From Flavobacterium hiemivividum (lineage in GTDB: Bacteria > Bacteroidota > Bacteroidia > Flavobacteriales > Flavobacteriaceae), in contig NZ_SMFO01000007.1 of the NCBI RefSeq assembly GCF_004349145.1, positions 124,001-188,000 of the forward strand: 64,000 bases of DNA. The letters run 5' to 3'. The notes under the pieces are model-generated. The model saw only the letters and a program-made list of their open reading frames with translations. It was not told where the DNA came from and did not search any database. Below are positions 54,365 to 63,800 of the stretch, one piece after another (position 1 is the first letter of the stretch; each line of letters starts with the position of its first letter). A program made the position numbers and the translations under genes.

Positions 54365-54907
54365 ATGTATGGAATTGTAAACAAAGCCATCGAAGACTTA
54401 GTGATCGCTAATTTTGGTGAGGAAAAATGGGAAGCCATCAAAGAGCGAAGTGGTATTGATATTGATTTTTTTATTAGTAGCGAACCCTATGATGATGATG
54501 TGACTTTCAAATTAGCAGTGGCTGTTTCGGAAGAAATGAAAATGAGTGTAGGTGATGTACTAATTGCTTTTGGAGAATGGTGGGTTGTCAAAACAACAAC
54601 CGAAAAATATCCTGGATTAATGGATTCTGGAGGAACTAATTTGAAAGAATTTCTAATAAATTTACCGAACTTTCACAACCGTGTAATGCTCATATATCCA
54701 AAGCTTACACCTCCTGAATTCAAAGTTAGTGATGTTACCGAAAACGGCTTGCATCTGCATTATTTTTCTAAAAGACAAGGTTTGCAAGAGTTTGTTCGTG
54801 GCTTAATTCAGGGATTGGGTAAAATGTTCGATACCCCCTTAACTTTGGAATTACTTCAAACTCGTGATGAAGGAAGTACGCATGAAATTTTTAAAATAAA
54901 CTGGTAA
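54365..54907 (+). CDS. H-NOX (heme NO-binding) sensor protein
   Basis: A 180-residue stand-alone H-NOX domain (MYGIVNKAIEDLVIANFGEEKW). The proximal heme histidine is H104 in LPNFHNRVML, and the porphyrin-propionate motif YxSxR is present as Y133, S135, R137 (YFSKR). In facultative bacteria such proteins bind NO at nanomolar level and control a partner kinase in the same operon. That partner is the next gene, 2 bases downstream, which carries an HNOBA-like domain. Whether the distal pocket lets O2 bind was not determined. Confidence 0.95.
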   Translation: MYGIVNKAIEDLVIANFGEEKWEAIKERSGIDIDFFISSEPYDDDVTFKLAVAVSEEMKMSVGDVLIAFGEWWVVKTTTEKYPGLMDSGGTNLKEFLINLPNFHNRVMLIYPKLTPPEFKVSDVTENGLHLHYFSKRQGLQEFVRGLIQGLGKMFDTPLTLELLQTRDEGSTHEIFKINW

Positions 54908-54909
54908 AA

Positions 54910-57519
54910 ATGGAAAAATTAGAATTTAAATTTAGTGATGATAATTTTAATAGGTTATTCCCATTTTATATTCTAATTGATGATTCATTAACAATCAAAA
55001 GTTATGGCAAAAGCTTAGCTAAAATTTGTCCAGGAATTGAAAAAGCCTCTTCTTTTGCTATTTGTTTTGAAATTAGCAGACCATATCTTGAAAAACCAAC
55101 ATTTCAGGAATTAGTATTTAGTAATAACCAACTAACAGTTATTACATGTAAAAAAAGTGGGATATCACTTCGAGGACAATTCGAATTAATTGAAAGTTCC
55201 TTGTTATTTGTTGGCTCGCCTTGGTTTCAATCCATGAAGGAAGTTGTCGAAAAAAAGCTAACCTTACACGATTTTGCTCTGCATGATCCGCTTTTAGATT
55301 TACTTCATGTGCTCAATAATCAAGAAAATACTTCCAAAGAATTAAAAGAATTATTAACTACAATTAATAACCAAAAAAACAAGTTAAAGCTAGCTAATAA
55401 GGAAATTCATGATATTGCCTTATTTCCTATGCAAAATCCAGATCCATTGATACGCTTAGATTTTGACGGAAATTTGTTAAAAAGAAATCCCGCTGCTGAG
55501 AAACTTTCTTTCTTTATTCATTTAGAAAAAGAATACAATGCCGAATCCTTTTTTAAGTACATTATTAAAGAAATAAATGTTGATGCTGAACGATATACTT
55601 TTGAAACCAAATGTGGAACTGTAGATTATTCTTTCGTATGCAAAAGTCTTAAAGAGGAGAGGTACATCAATATTTATGGACGAGACATCACCGAGCAAAA
55701 GAAAAACCAAGCCGAATTAGAACGATTGTCACTTGTTGCCAGTTCGAATGAAAACGGAATAGTATTTACTAATCCCGATGGCAGCATTTTTTGGTGCAAT
55801 GATGCCTACACAAATTTGACAGGTTATTCTAAGGAATTCATTTTAGGAAAAACTCCAATAGAAATTGGAAATTGTGAACACACCCACAAAGAAGATTTTT
55901 CAAAGATGCTCCTTCCTTTCTATAGAGGAGAGCATTTTGAAGAGGAACTCATACACGGTAGAAAAGATGGAAGCTATTTCTGGTCACGAATCAAAGGACA
56001 ACCTATTTTTGATGAGCAGGGCAATGTGAAACAATATTTCGCAATGTTAGAGGATATCTCACTTAAAAAACGCTATGATGAAAGTCTTGAGATAGAAAAA
56101 AGCAAATATCAAAACATCATTGCCAACATGAATTTGGGACTACTTGAAGTAGACTTAAATGATGTCATCACTTTATCTAATAATAGCTTTAGTGAAATGA
56201 GTGGGTATGCTTCTGAAGAGTTAAAAGGTAAGAAAGCCTCCGAATTTTTAATTCCAGAAGAAAGACTGCAGACCATACAATCTAAAAATCATACTCGCAC
56301 TAAAGGAGAAGCCGACTCTTATGAAGTAAAAATAGTAAACAAAAAAGGAGAAAAGCGCAACTGGCTAATTAGTGGAGCACCTAATTATGATCTTTACGGA
56401 AATATTATTGGTTCAATAGGAATACATCTTGATATTACCGAACAGAAAAGACAAGAAGAACAATTGTTTTTGCTATCACTCATTGCGGAGAAAAATATCA
56501 ATGCTGTAATTATCACCGACAAAGAAGGAACTATCGAATGGGCCAATCCAAGTTTTTTATACATGTCGGGCTTTTCAATGGAGGAAATTATAGGACGAAA
56601 ACCGGGTCATTTCTTGCAAGGCTCTGAAACCAATCCGGAAACAATATGCTATATGAAAGACTGCATTCAAAAAGGGTTACCTTTTAATTGCGAAATTATC
56701 AATTATTCTAAAAATGGTGAAAAATACTGGGTGAATATTCAAGGCCAAGCTTTGTATAATAAGAACAATGAAGTGGTCAAATTCTTTGCCATCGAGGAAA
56801 ATATTACCAAGAAAAAAGAATTGGAACAACAACGAGAATTCCTAGTGGACAGTTTGGCGAAAAGCAACGAAGAACTCGAAGATTACGCATCGATTGTTTC
56901 GCATGATTTAAAATCGCCTTTGCGCAGTATTTACTCTTTATTGACATGGATAAAAGAAGATAATCAAAAAGAGTTTAATCCTCAAACTTTGCAGTATTTG
57001 GGAATGATGGAAAACAAAGTAGAAAAAATGGATCATCTTATAGAAGGCATCCTGACCTACGCCAAAATTGACAAGACCGATGTCGCAATGGAAAACGTCA
57101 ACACCCAAGAAATCGTTCAAAATATCATCAACATTATTCACATTCCGTCGCATACAACAGTTGTTATTAAAAATAATTTACCAATGGTAAAAGCCGATCG
57201 ATTTAGAATCCAACAATTGTTTCAAAACATCATCAGCAACGCTGTAAATTATATTGATAAACCTAGTGGAATTGTTGAAGTAGATTGCAAGTCTTTGCCA
57301 AAGCATTATCTGTTTTCAATAAAAGATAACGGACCGGGAATCGCGAAAGAAAATCAAGAAAAAATATTTAAAATATTTCAGTCTTTAGGCTCTAGTGATA
57401 AATCAACAGGACTCGGACTTTCAATAGTAAAAAAAATAATCGACTTGTATCATGGTAAAATCTGGATTGAAAGTGAAATCGGTCAAGGAGCTACCTTCTT
57501 TATTAAACTAAACAAATAA
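54910..57519 (+). CDS. HNOBA/PAS sensor histidine kinase (H-NOX partner)
   Basis: An 869-residue soluble kinase. Residues ~1-125 resemble the H-NOX-associated (HNOBA) domain: FPFYILIDDSLTIKSYG, then RGQFELIESSLLFVGSPW and DFALHDPLLDLLHVL. A short coiled coil (~130-170) and four PAS domains follow (~175-260, 265-385, 395-515, 517-640). The HisKA-type phospho-acceptor is H665 in IVSHDLKSPLRS, and the HATPase carries NAVNYI, DNGPGI and STGLGLSI. It has no membrane segments. NO-bound H-NOX presumably alters its autophosphorylation through the HNOBA region. Confidence 0.93.
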   Translation: MEKLEFKFSDDNFNRLFPFYILIDDSLTIKSYGKSLAKICPGIEKASSFAICFEISRPYLEKPTFQELVFSNNQLTVITCKKSGISLRGQFELIESSLLFVGSPWFQSMKEVVEKKLTLHDFALHDPLLDLLHVLNNQENTSKELKELLTTINNQKNKLKLANKEIHDIALFPMQNPDPLIRLDFDGNLLKRNPAAEKLSFFIHLEKEYNAESFFKYIIKEINVDAERYTFETKCGTVDYSFVCKSLKEERYINIYGRDITEQKKNQAELERLSLVASSNENGIVFTNPDGSIFWCNDAYTNLTGYSKEFILGKTPIEIGNCEHTHKEDFSKMLLPFYRGEHFEEELIHGRKDGSYFWSRIKGQPIFDEQGNVKQYFAMLEDISLKKRYDESLEIEKSKYQNIIANMNLGLLEVDLNDVITLSNNSFSEMSGYASEELKGKKASEFLIPEERLQTIQSKNHTRTKGEADSYEVKIVNKKGEKRNWLISGAPNYDLYGNIIGSIGIHLDITEQKRQEEQLFLLSLIAEKNINAVIITDKEGTIEWANPSFLYMSGFSMEEIIGRKPGHFLQGSETNPETICYMKDCIQKGLPFNCEIINYSKNGEKYWVNIQGQALYNKNNEVVKFFAIEENITKKKELEQQREFLVDSLAKSNEELEDYASIVSHDLKSPLRSIYSLLTWIKEDNQKEFNPQTLQYLGMMENKVEKMDHLIEGILTYAKIDKTDVAMENVNTQEIVQNIINIIHIPSHTTVVIKNNLPMVKADRFRIQQLFQNIISNAVNYIDKPSGIVEVDCKSLPKHYLFSIKDNGPGIAKENQEKIFKIFQSLGSSDKSTGLGLSIVKKIIDLYHGKIWIESEIGQGATFFIKLNK

Positions 57520-57530
57520 ATTTTCAAATA

Positions 57531-58664
57531 ATGAGAATAGTTCAAGCTTCAAAATTAGAAAACCAACCTTGGAAATTCCTTCAAGAAAATATAGTATTAA
57601 ACAATCCTTTGGTGTTAGTTTTTGCTAATCGTTTTCTATTAGAAGATAAAGATGTATTAGCCGATATTCGAAAACAATTTCCATACGAGCACCTTGTTTT
57701 TGGTTCTACTGCCGGAGAAATTATGTGTTGTCATGTTAATGACAATTCCATTGTAGTAACAGCGATAGAATTTGAGAAAAGTAGTTTTGAAGTCGTAACC
57801 GAAAACATTTTAAACTTTGACAAAAAGGCAGAACCACTTGGAGAAGCCTTATATGCTAAAATAACCAAGACCAATCTAAAACATCTTTTTGTCCTATCAG
57901 AAGGAAGCTTTGTCAATGGAAGTTCTTTGATAGAAGGAATAGAAAAGAATCTTTTAAATGCAGTCGCTATTACTGGTGGAATGTGTGGTGATGACGCAAG
58001 ATTTTTAAAAACATTAGCCTCCTATAAAGATAATCCAAAAGAAGGTGAAGTGGTTTTAATTGGATTTTATGGAGAATCACTCGAAATCACTTTTGGCAAT
58101 TTTGGAGGATGGATTCCTTTTGGTCCCGAACGTAAAATTACCAATTCTAATGCTAATATCCTTTTTGAGATCGACGGTCAACCGGCTCTCAATTTATACA
58201 AAAATTATTTAGGTGATAAGGCGAACCAATTGCCTCAAGCTTCACTTTTTTATCCATTAAATGTAACGCCAGAAGGGAAAACCGAACCCGTAGTTCGCAC
58301 AATATTAAGTATTAATGATGACAATAATTCGATGGTTCTTGCTGGTGATGTTCCCGTGAATTCTAGAGTACAGCTCATGATGGCTTCTGTAGACGGAATT
58401 GCAGCCGGTGCCCAACATGCTACTGAAATTGCGATGAAAAACAGAAAGTCTCCACCACAAATCGCCTTGTTGGTCAGTTGTATTGGAAGAAAATTAGTCA
58501 TGAACCAGCGTGTTGAAGAAGAAATTGAACAAGTACAGGAAATTATAGGAAAACAAACCGCCATCACTGGCTTTTATTCTTATGGTGAAATGGCTCCTTT
58601 TAATAGTCAAACAGCTTGTGAATTGCACAATCAAACCATGACATTAACATTAATCAGCGAATAA
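57531..58664 (+). CDS. FIST-domain sensor protein (NosP-like)
   Basis: A 377-residue protein with FIST N and C domains: VFGSTAGEIMCC near 60, LFVLSEGSFVNGSSLIEGI, TGGMCGDDARF, and in the C-terminal half FGPERKIT, GDKANQLPQASLFYPL, VSCIGRKLVM and ITGFYSYGEMAPF. FIST proteins beside histidine kinases and Hpt proteins include the NO-sensing heme protein NosP. Whether this one binds heme cannot be settled from sequence. Its stop overlaps the next kinase's start (TAATG), a sign of tight coupling. Confidence 0.9.
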   Translation: MRIVQASKLENQPWKFLQENIVLNNPLVLVFANRFLLEDKDVLADIRKQFPYEHLVFGSTAGEIMCCHVNDNSIVVTAIEFEKSSFEVVTENILNFDKKAEPLGEALYAKITKTNLKHLFVLSEGSFVNGSSLIEGIEKNLLNAVAITGGMCGDDARFLKTLASYKDNPKEGEVVLIGFYGESLEITFGNFGGWIPFGPERKITNSNANILFEIDGQPALNLYKNYLGDKANQLPQASLFYPLNVTPEGKTEPVVRTILSINDDNNSMVLAGDVPVNSRVQLMMASVDGIAAGAQHATEIAMKNRKSPPQIALLVSCIGRKLVMNQRVEEEIEQVQEIIGKQTAITGFYSYGEMAPFNSQTACELHNQTMTLTLISE

Positions 58665-59689
58665 TGAATTCTCTATTAAAAAGACAAATCGCCAAGCATT
58701 TAGATACGGGTCTCAATAACATGGATGTTTTTTTTAGTGCCATTGATGATTCATATCAAAATTTTGAAGATCAAATTGCAATGTTACAAAGAGCTATGAA
58801 AATTAGCTCTGACGAACTATATGAAGCCAACCAAAAATTACGAGAAGAAGCGGAAGACTTAAAAGATATCAACAGAAATTTAGAGGCAATTTTAAAGTCA
58901 ATGAATTTAGATGCCAGTAAATTTTCAAACACCGATAGTCTGAAATCATCGGAATTCATCAAACAACAAGCCGTTGAAATCATTAAAATCAATAAACAAC
59001 GAGAAGAATTATTGGTTAACCTTGAAAAACAAAATCAAGCATTAAATGAATATGCACATGTGGTATCGCATGATTTAAAATCACCTTTGCGTAATATTAA
59101 TACCTTAATTAATTGGTTTATTGAGGATAATGCTGCAATGATGACCGATGGGAATAAAAAATCGATGTATGACATTTTATCAAACGTAGAAAAAATGGAT
59201 ATGTTGATTAAGGGCATTTTAATCTATTCATCGATTGAAAAAAATGAATTTGAAGATAGAACTATTGATTTAAATATTTTGGTTGAAGAAGTAGTAAGTT
59301 CCATTCTTCTACCAAACCACATTGAACTAAAAATCAATACTACTTTGCCAAAATTTTTTGGAAACGATTTTAGATTAAAACAATTGTTTCAAAACCTCAT
59401 TCAGAATGCGATAACCTATAATGATAAAGCTACAGGTACTGTCGAAATTGGGTGTGATGAAAATGGAGATGAAATACAATTTTATATCAAAGATAATGGT
59501 GTCGGTATTGCTGAAAAATACCAAATTAAAATTTTTGAAGTGTTCACTAAACTCCAAAACCAAACTCCCTCATCAGGTATTGGCCTTTCGATAGTAAAGA
59601 AAATTATTGACTTATATAAGGGGAAAATTTGGTTGGTAAGTCAAGAAAATATCGGTACAACTTTTTATTTCACTTTACCTAAAAATTAA
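58664..59689 (+). CDS. Sensor histidine kinase (NahK-like partner of the FIST protein)
   Basis: A 341-residue soluble kinase with no PAS or membrane segment. Residues ~1-125 are a predicted coiled coil (LQRAMKISSDELYEANQ, LREEAEDLKDINRN). The phospho-acceptor is H136 in VVSHDLKSPLRN. The HATPase shows NAITYN, DNGVGI and SSGIGLSI. Lacking its own sensor, it probably reads the FIST protein, to which it is translationally coupled by a 1-base overlap; its stop also touches the Hpt start. Confidence 0.93.
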   Translation: MNSLLKRQIAKHLDTGLNNMDVFFSAIDDSYQNFEDQIAMLQRAMKISSDELYEANQKLREEAEDLKDINRNLEAILKSMNLDASKFSNTDSLKSSEFIKQQAVEIIKINKQREELLVNLEKQNQALNEYAHVVSHDLKSPLRNINTLINWFIEDNAAMMTDGNKKSMYDILSNVEKMDMLIKGILIYSSIEKNEFEDRTIDLNILVEEVVSSILLPNHIELKINTTLPKFFGNDFRLKQLFQNLIQNAITYNDKATGTVEIGCDENGDEIQFYIKDNGVGIAEKYQIKIFEVFTKLQNQTPSSGIGLSIVKKIIDLYKGKIWLVSQENIGTTFYFTLPKN

Positions 59690-60006
59690 TGGAACAACCG
59701 AATAATAATTACATCAACCAGCTATCGGGGGATGACCTCGAATTTAAAGCTAAAATGATTGCCATTTTGAAACGGGAATTACCCGAAGAAATACTTATCT
59801 ATCAAAACCAAATGATAAATAACGATTTATCAGAAGCGGCACAAAGTGTTCATAAATTGAAACATAAAATTTCTATACTAGGTCTTGAAAAAAATTATTA
59901 TATTGCTGAAGAATTTGAAGGGAATTTAAAAAACAAAAACACTAAGTCACAGTCTGATTTTGAGGCTATCTTAAAAGTAATGCAAGAGTTTATTGAGAAA
60001 TTATAA
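59689..60006 (+). CDS. Histidine phosphotransfer (Hpt) protein
   Basis: A 105-residue helical protein with the Hpt signature SVHKLKHKISILGL; H55 is the phospho-acceptor. Such proteins move phosphoryl groups between receivers. It overlaps the upstream kinase by one base and lies 14 bases before the LytTR regulator, so it probably connects the receiver and the kinases to that output regulator. Confidence 0.9.
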   Translation: MEQPNNNYINQLSGDDLEFKAKMIAILKRELPEEILIYQNQMINNDLSEAAQSVHKLKHKISILGLEKNYYIAEEFEGNLKNKNTKSQSDFEAILKVMQEFIEKL

Positions 60007-60020
60007 TATCGGCTTAAAAT

Positions 60021-60728
60021 ATGAATTGCATTGTTATTGACGACGAAGAAATGGCAAGAGCCATCATTGAGAAAATGATTGAGAACAATCCTCAGTTGCA
60101 GTTGCTGCAAGAGTTTTCAAATGCCATGCAAGCTATTAAATATTTAAATCAAAATGAAGTAGATTTAATTTTTCTAGACATTCATATGCCCGATTTCACA
60201 GGTTTTGATTTTATTCAGACCATCAAAAACCCTCCAAAAGTAATCTTGGTAAGCTCTGATAAAAACTTTGCTTTTGAAGCCTTTGAATACGAATGTATCG
60301 TTGATTATTTAGTAAAACCTATCACAGAAGACCGATTTCTAAAAGCGATACAGAAAGCTAATTCCACACAATTATCTCCCTCTAGTACAGTTGCTAAACC
60401 AGTTACTGAAGATAATGCTAATGAGTTTTATATAAACATTGATAGAAGGTTAATAAAAATTGAGTTCGCTACAGTAAATGTAGTAGAAGCCAAAGGCGAT
60501 TATATCCATATCAAAACAGAGGGAAAAAACTATATCGTTCATTCTACTCTTAAAAAAATTGAAGACAAATTACCAAAAGATTTGTTTTTAAAAGTGCATC
60601 GTTCCTTTATTATCAATACCAAAAAAATCATCGATATCGAAGATAATAGCGTATTGATTGCCAAAGATGTTATTCCAATAAGTCACGCTAATCGACCTGA
60701 ATTAATGAAGCGATTGAACTTATTGTAA
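60021..60728 (+). CDS. LytTR-family response regulator
   Basis: A 235-residue output regulator. The receiver holds DDEE near the N-terminus, D53 in LIFLDIHMP, VSS and VKP; a linker follows, then a LytTR DNA-binding domain from ~135 (EFYINIDRRLIKIEFATVNVVEAKGDYIHI, FLKVHRSFIINTKKI). This is the only clear DNA-binding protein of the operon and its likely output. Its targets are unknown. Confidence 0.94.
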   Translation: MNCIVIDDEEMARAIIEKMIENNPQLQLLQEFSNAMQAIKYLNQNEVDLIFLDIHMPDFTGFDFIQTIKNPPKVILVSSDKNFAFEAFEYECIVDYLVKPITEDRFLKAIQKANSTQLSPSSTVAKPVTEDNANEFYINIDRRLIKIEFATVNVVEAKGDYIHIKTEGKNYIVHSTLKKIEDKLPKDLFLKVHRSFIINTKKIIDIEDNSVLIAKDVIPISHANRPELMKRLNLL

Positions 60729-60842
60729 ATTCATTCATCTATATTATTTATCAATTCATCTACAGTTAATTTTGAATTAGCGAATACAAAAGTTCTGCTC
60801 ACTTTCTCAAACTAATTTTGTTTTGTATTAAAACATATAGCC

Positions 60843-63800
60843 ATGAAAGCGAAAATTACAATCTTGTTATTCCTACTTTTTATTATTGTAGGCAGTATGA
60901 AATCATATGCTGGTAATGGAAAACCTAATCCAGTAAAACCATCGATTTTAGCAAACGAAACAGTTCAGTGCAACACTTTAGACCCTATTCCTTTAGTCTC
61001 GGGGGCTACTTTTGACAATTTAAGCACTAGTTCTTCCACTAGTGGCACTTGTATTCTTACGTGTGGTATAACAGGCGTTCCAAATTTGATAGATGCAAAT
61101 CTTACTAATTTTGCCTCGGCTTCAACCTTGGCTGGTACCGGAGTTACCCATAGACTAAGGGTTACCGATGGTAATGATGATTTTGCTGCGGGTACTTTTG
61201 CCGGGTTTAAAATAGGTACAGGTGGTATACTATCCGTAGATCTGTTAAACAATATTACTATACTAACGTACAATAATGGTATAGTGTCCGAAGCGTTTAC
61301 CGGTTCCGCATTAGTAAATATTAGCTTAGGTTCAGGTACTTATATTTTAGGATTCAATACCGATTCACTTTTTGATGCCATTGAAATTTCAGTCAATGGT
61401 TTAGCCGTACTTTCTACCACTAATATTTACTACCCGGTTATAACTACCTATTGCGCAGGTCCGTCTTTGTTGTGTAATACTGCAACAGCTGCAAACTACC
61501 CTGTGTTTCCGTCTACTATTCAATATACTCACACTGGTGTTTCAGGCATTAGTGTTGGAAGTGTTACCAATTCTGAAAATGCTGTTTCAGCAAGTACTTC
61601 TGATTTTGCCAGTTTAAATATGTTGGTCGGCGTATTGGGCTCTGTAAGCTTGGCAGTAAAAGATCAAGCAACAGATTATCCAGCTGGGACTTACGCCGGG
61701 TTCGAAATCGAAAATACTGCTTTACTGAGCGTTACCGTACTTAACAATATACAAATAACAACCTATCTAAACGGTATACTTAAAGAACAATTTTCAGGTG
61801 CTTCGATATTGGCAAACGGTGGGATTCTCAATGCAAGTGGACGCTCTAAATTAGGATTTGTGTCGACTACAGGCTTTGATGAAATTCAAATTTCTTTAAA
61901 TCAAACCGTTGGTGTAAATCTCGGTTTAACGAAAGTGTATAATGTCGTTTATGAAAATTTCTGTGCCGGACCGGATTTGGTGTGTAATACACCAACTGCT
62001 ATGAACTATCCTGCATTTCCAACTTCTATACAATATTCCCATACAGGCGTATCAGGTATTAGTGTTGGAAGTGTAGACAACCCTGAAAATGCGGTTTCTG
62101 TGAGCACAACCGATTATGCTAGTTTAAATATGACGGTGGGTGTCCTTGGCTCAGCAAGTTTAGCTGTGAAAGATCAAGTTACAGATTATCCATCTGGAAG
62201 CTATGTTGGATTTGAGATAGAAAACACCAACTTGACAAGTGTAAGTGCTTTAGGCAACATTCAAATAACAACGTTTTTAAATGGAGCTCAGCAGCAACAG
62301 TTTTCCGGTTCTAACTTATTGGTAAATGGCGTCCTTCTTAATGCTACAGGACGATACAAATTGGGATTTGCATCTACTTTGCCTTTTGATGAAGTACAAA
62401 TTTCCCTCAATCAAACCGTTGGTGTAAATCTAGGTCTAACCAAAATTTATAATGCTATTTTTGAAAAATTCTGCGCTGGTCCTGCTTTACCATGTAATAC
62501 GATTACAGCCATAACCGCACCAACCTATCCAGTTTTCATCAATGGAGAAAAAACAGGAGTCAACGGTTTAGTATGTGCTTTATGTGCTGTTAGTGATACT
62601 GAAAACTTAATCGACACAGATCCCAACAATTATGCAACTATTGATTTAACAGTGAGTGTTGGCACAGCAGCCAGTATCTCTGTTAAAGATCAAATCAGCG
62701 ATTATTCTGCTGGGAATTTTGCCGGGTTTGAGATAGAAAATCCAGCTTTATTAAATGTCAATGCTTTTGATGCCATCACAATTACCACTTATTTGAACGG
62801 AACACAACAGGAAAATAAATCCGGAAATAGTGCTTTGATCTCTGTTAATACCAACTTATTGGTTGGCACCGGTAGACAAACAGTAGGATTTATTACGACG
62901 TTACCATTTGATGAAGTTCGAATTTCATTAACCAATTTGGTCGCAGTTACTTTAGGAACGGTAAAAGTATACAGCACTGTTTTGCAAAAATTCTGTCCAA
63001 CGACTGTATCTTGTAATCAGGCCTATGCTTTAACAAGCCCAACCTTCCCTGTAACCATTGATGGCGCTAAATCAGGAATTGATGGTGTGGCTTGTGTGGC
63101 TTGTGCAGTGAATAATACCAATAATGTTTTAACTGCAAACACAGCCGATTTTGCAAACATTACTTTAACTGCAGGGGTTTTGGCTACAGGCTCCATCGCT
63201 GTTGCTGACCAAATATTCACTTATCCTCCAGGAACTTTTGCTGGGTTCACCATTAAAGATTTAAACTCATTAATTCAATTAAATTTATTCCAATCGATAA
63301 CAATATCGACTTTCAACAATGGAGTACTGCAAGAATTAAGAAATGCAGGCACATTAATTGACTTAACATTATTAGGCGGTCCAATTTTAGGTTCAGGACC
63401 TGGTTTCTATAATCTTGGTTTCGAAGCTACATTACCGTTTGATGAAATTAGAATAACTGTTGGTTCGCTAGCAAGTGTTATCAACAGTATAAATGTATAT
63501 GGCGCTTTTGTTGACACTCACGGAAGTTATGGCGGTGCAAGTAGTTCGTTACAATGCGCCAATGCAGATTTAAGTGTTCTCAAAACATCCAGTAATGCAA
63601 CACCTGTAGTGGGTTCAACTATTACGTTCAATATTGTTGCTGCTAATGCTGGGACAAGTAATGCTACTGGTGTAGTAGTTAACGATATTTTACCAAACGG
63701 ATATACTTATGTGAGTTCAACAGTTTCTTCAGGAACTTATAACAATGCAACAGGAATTTGGACGATTGGAAATTTGGATAATGGTGCCAATGCTACATTA

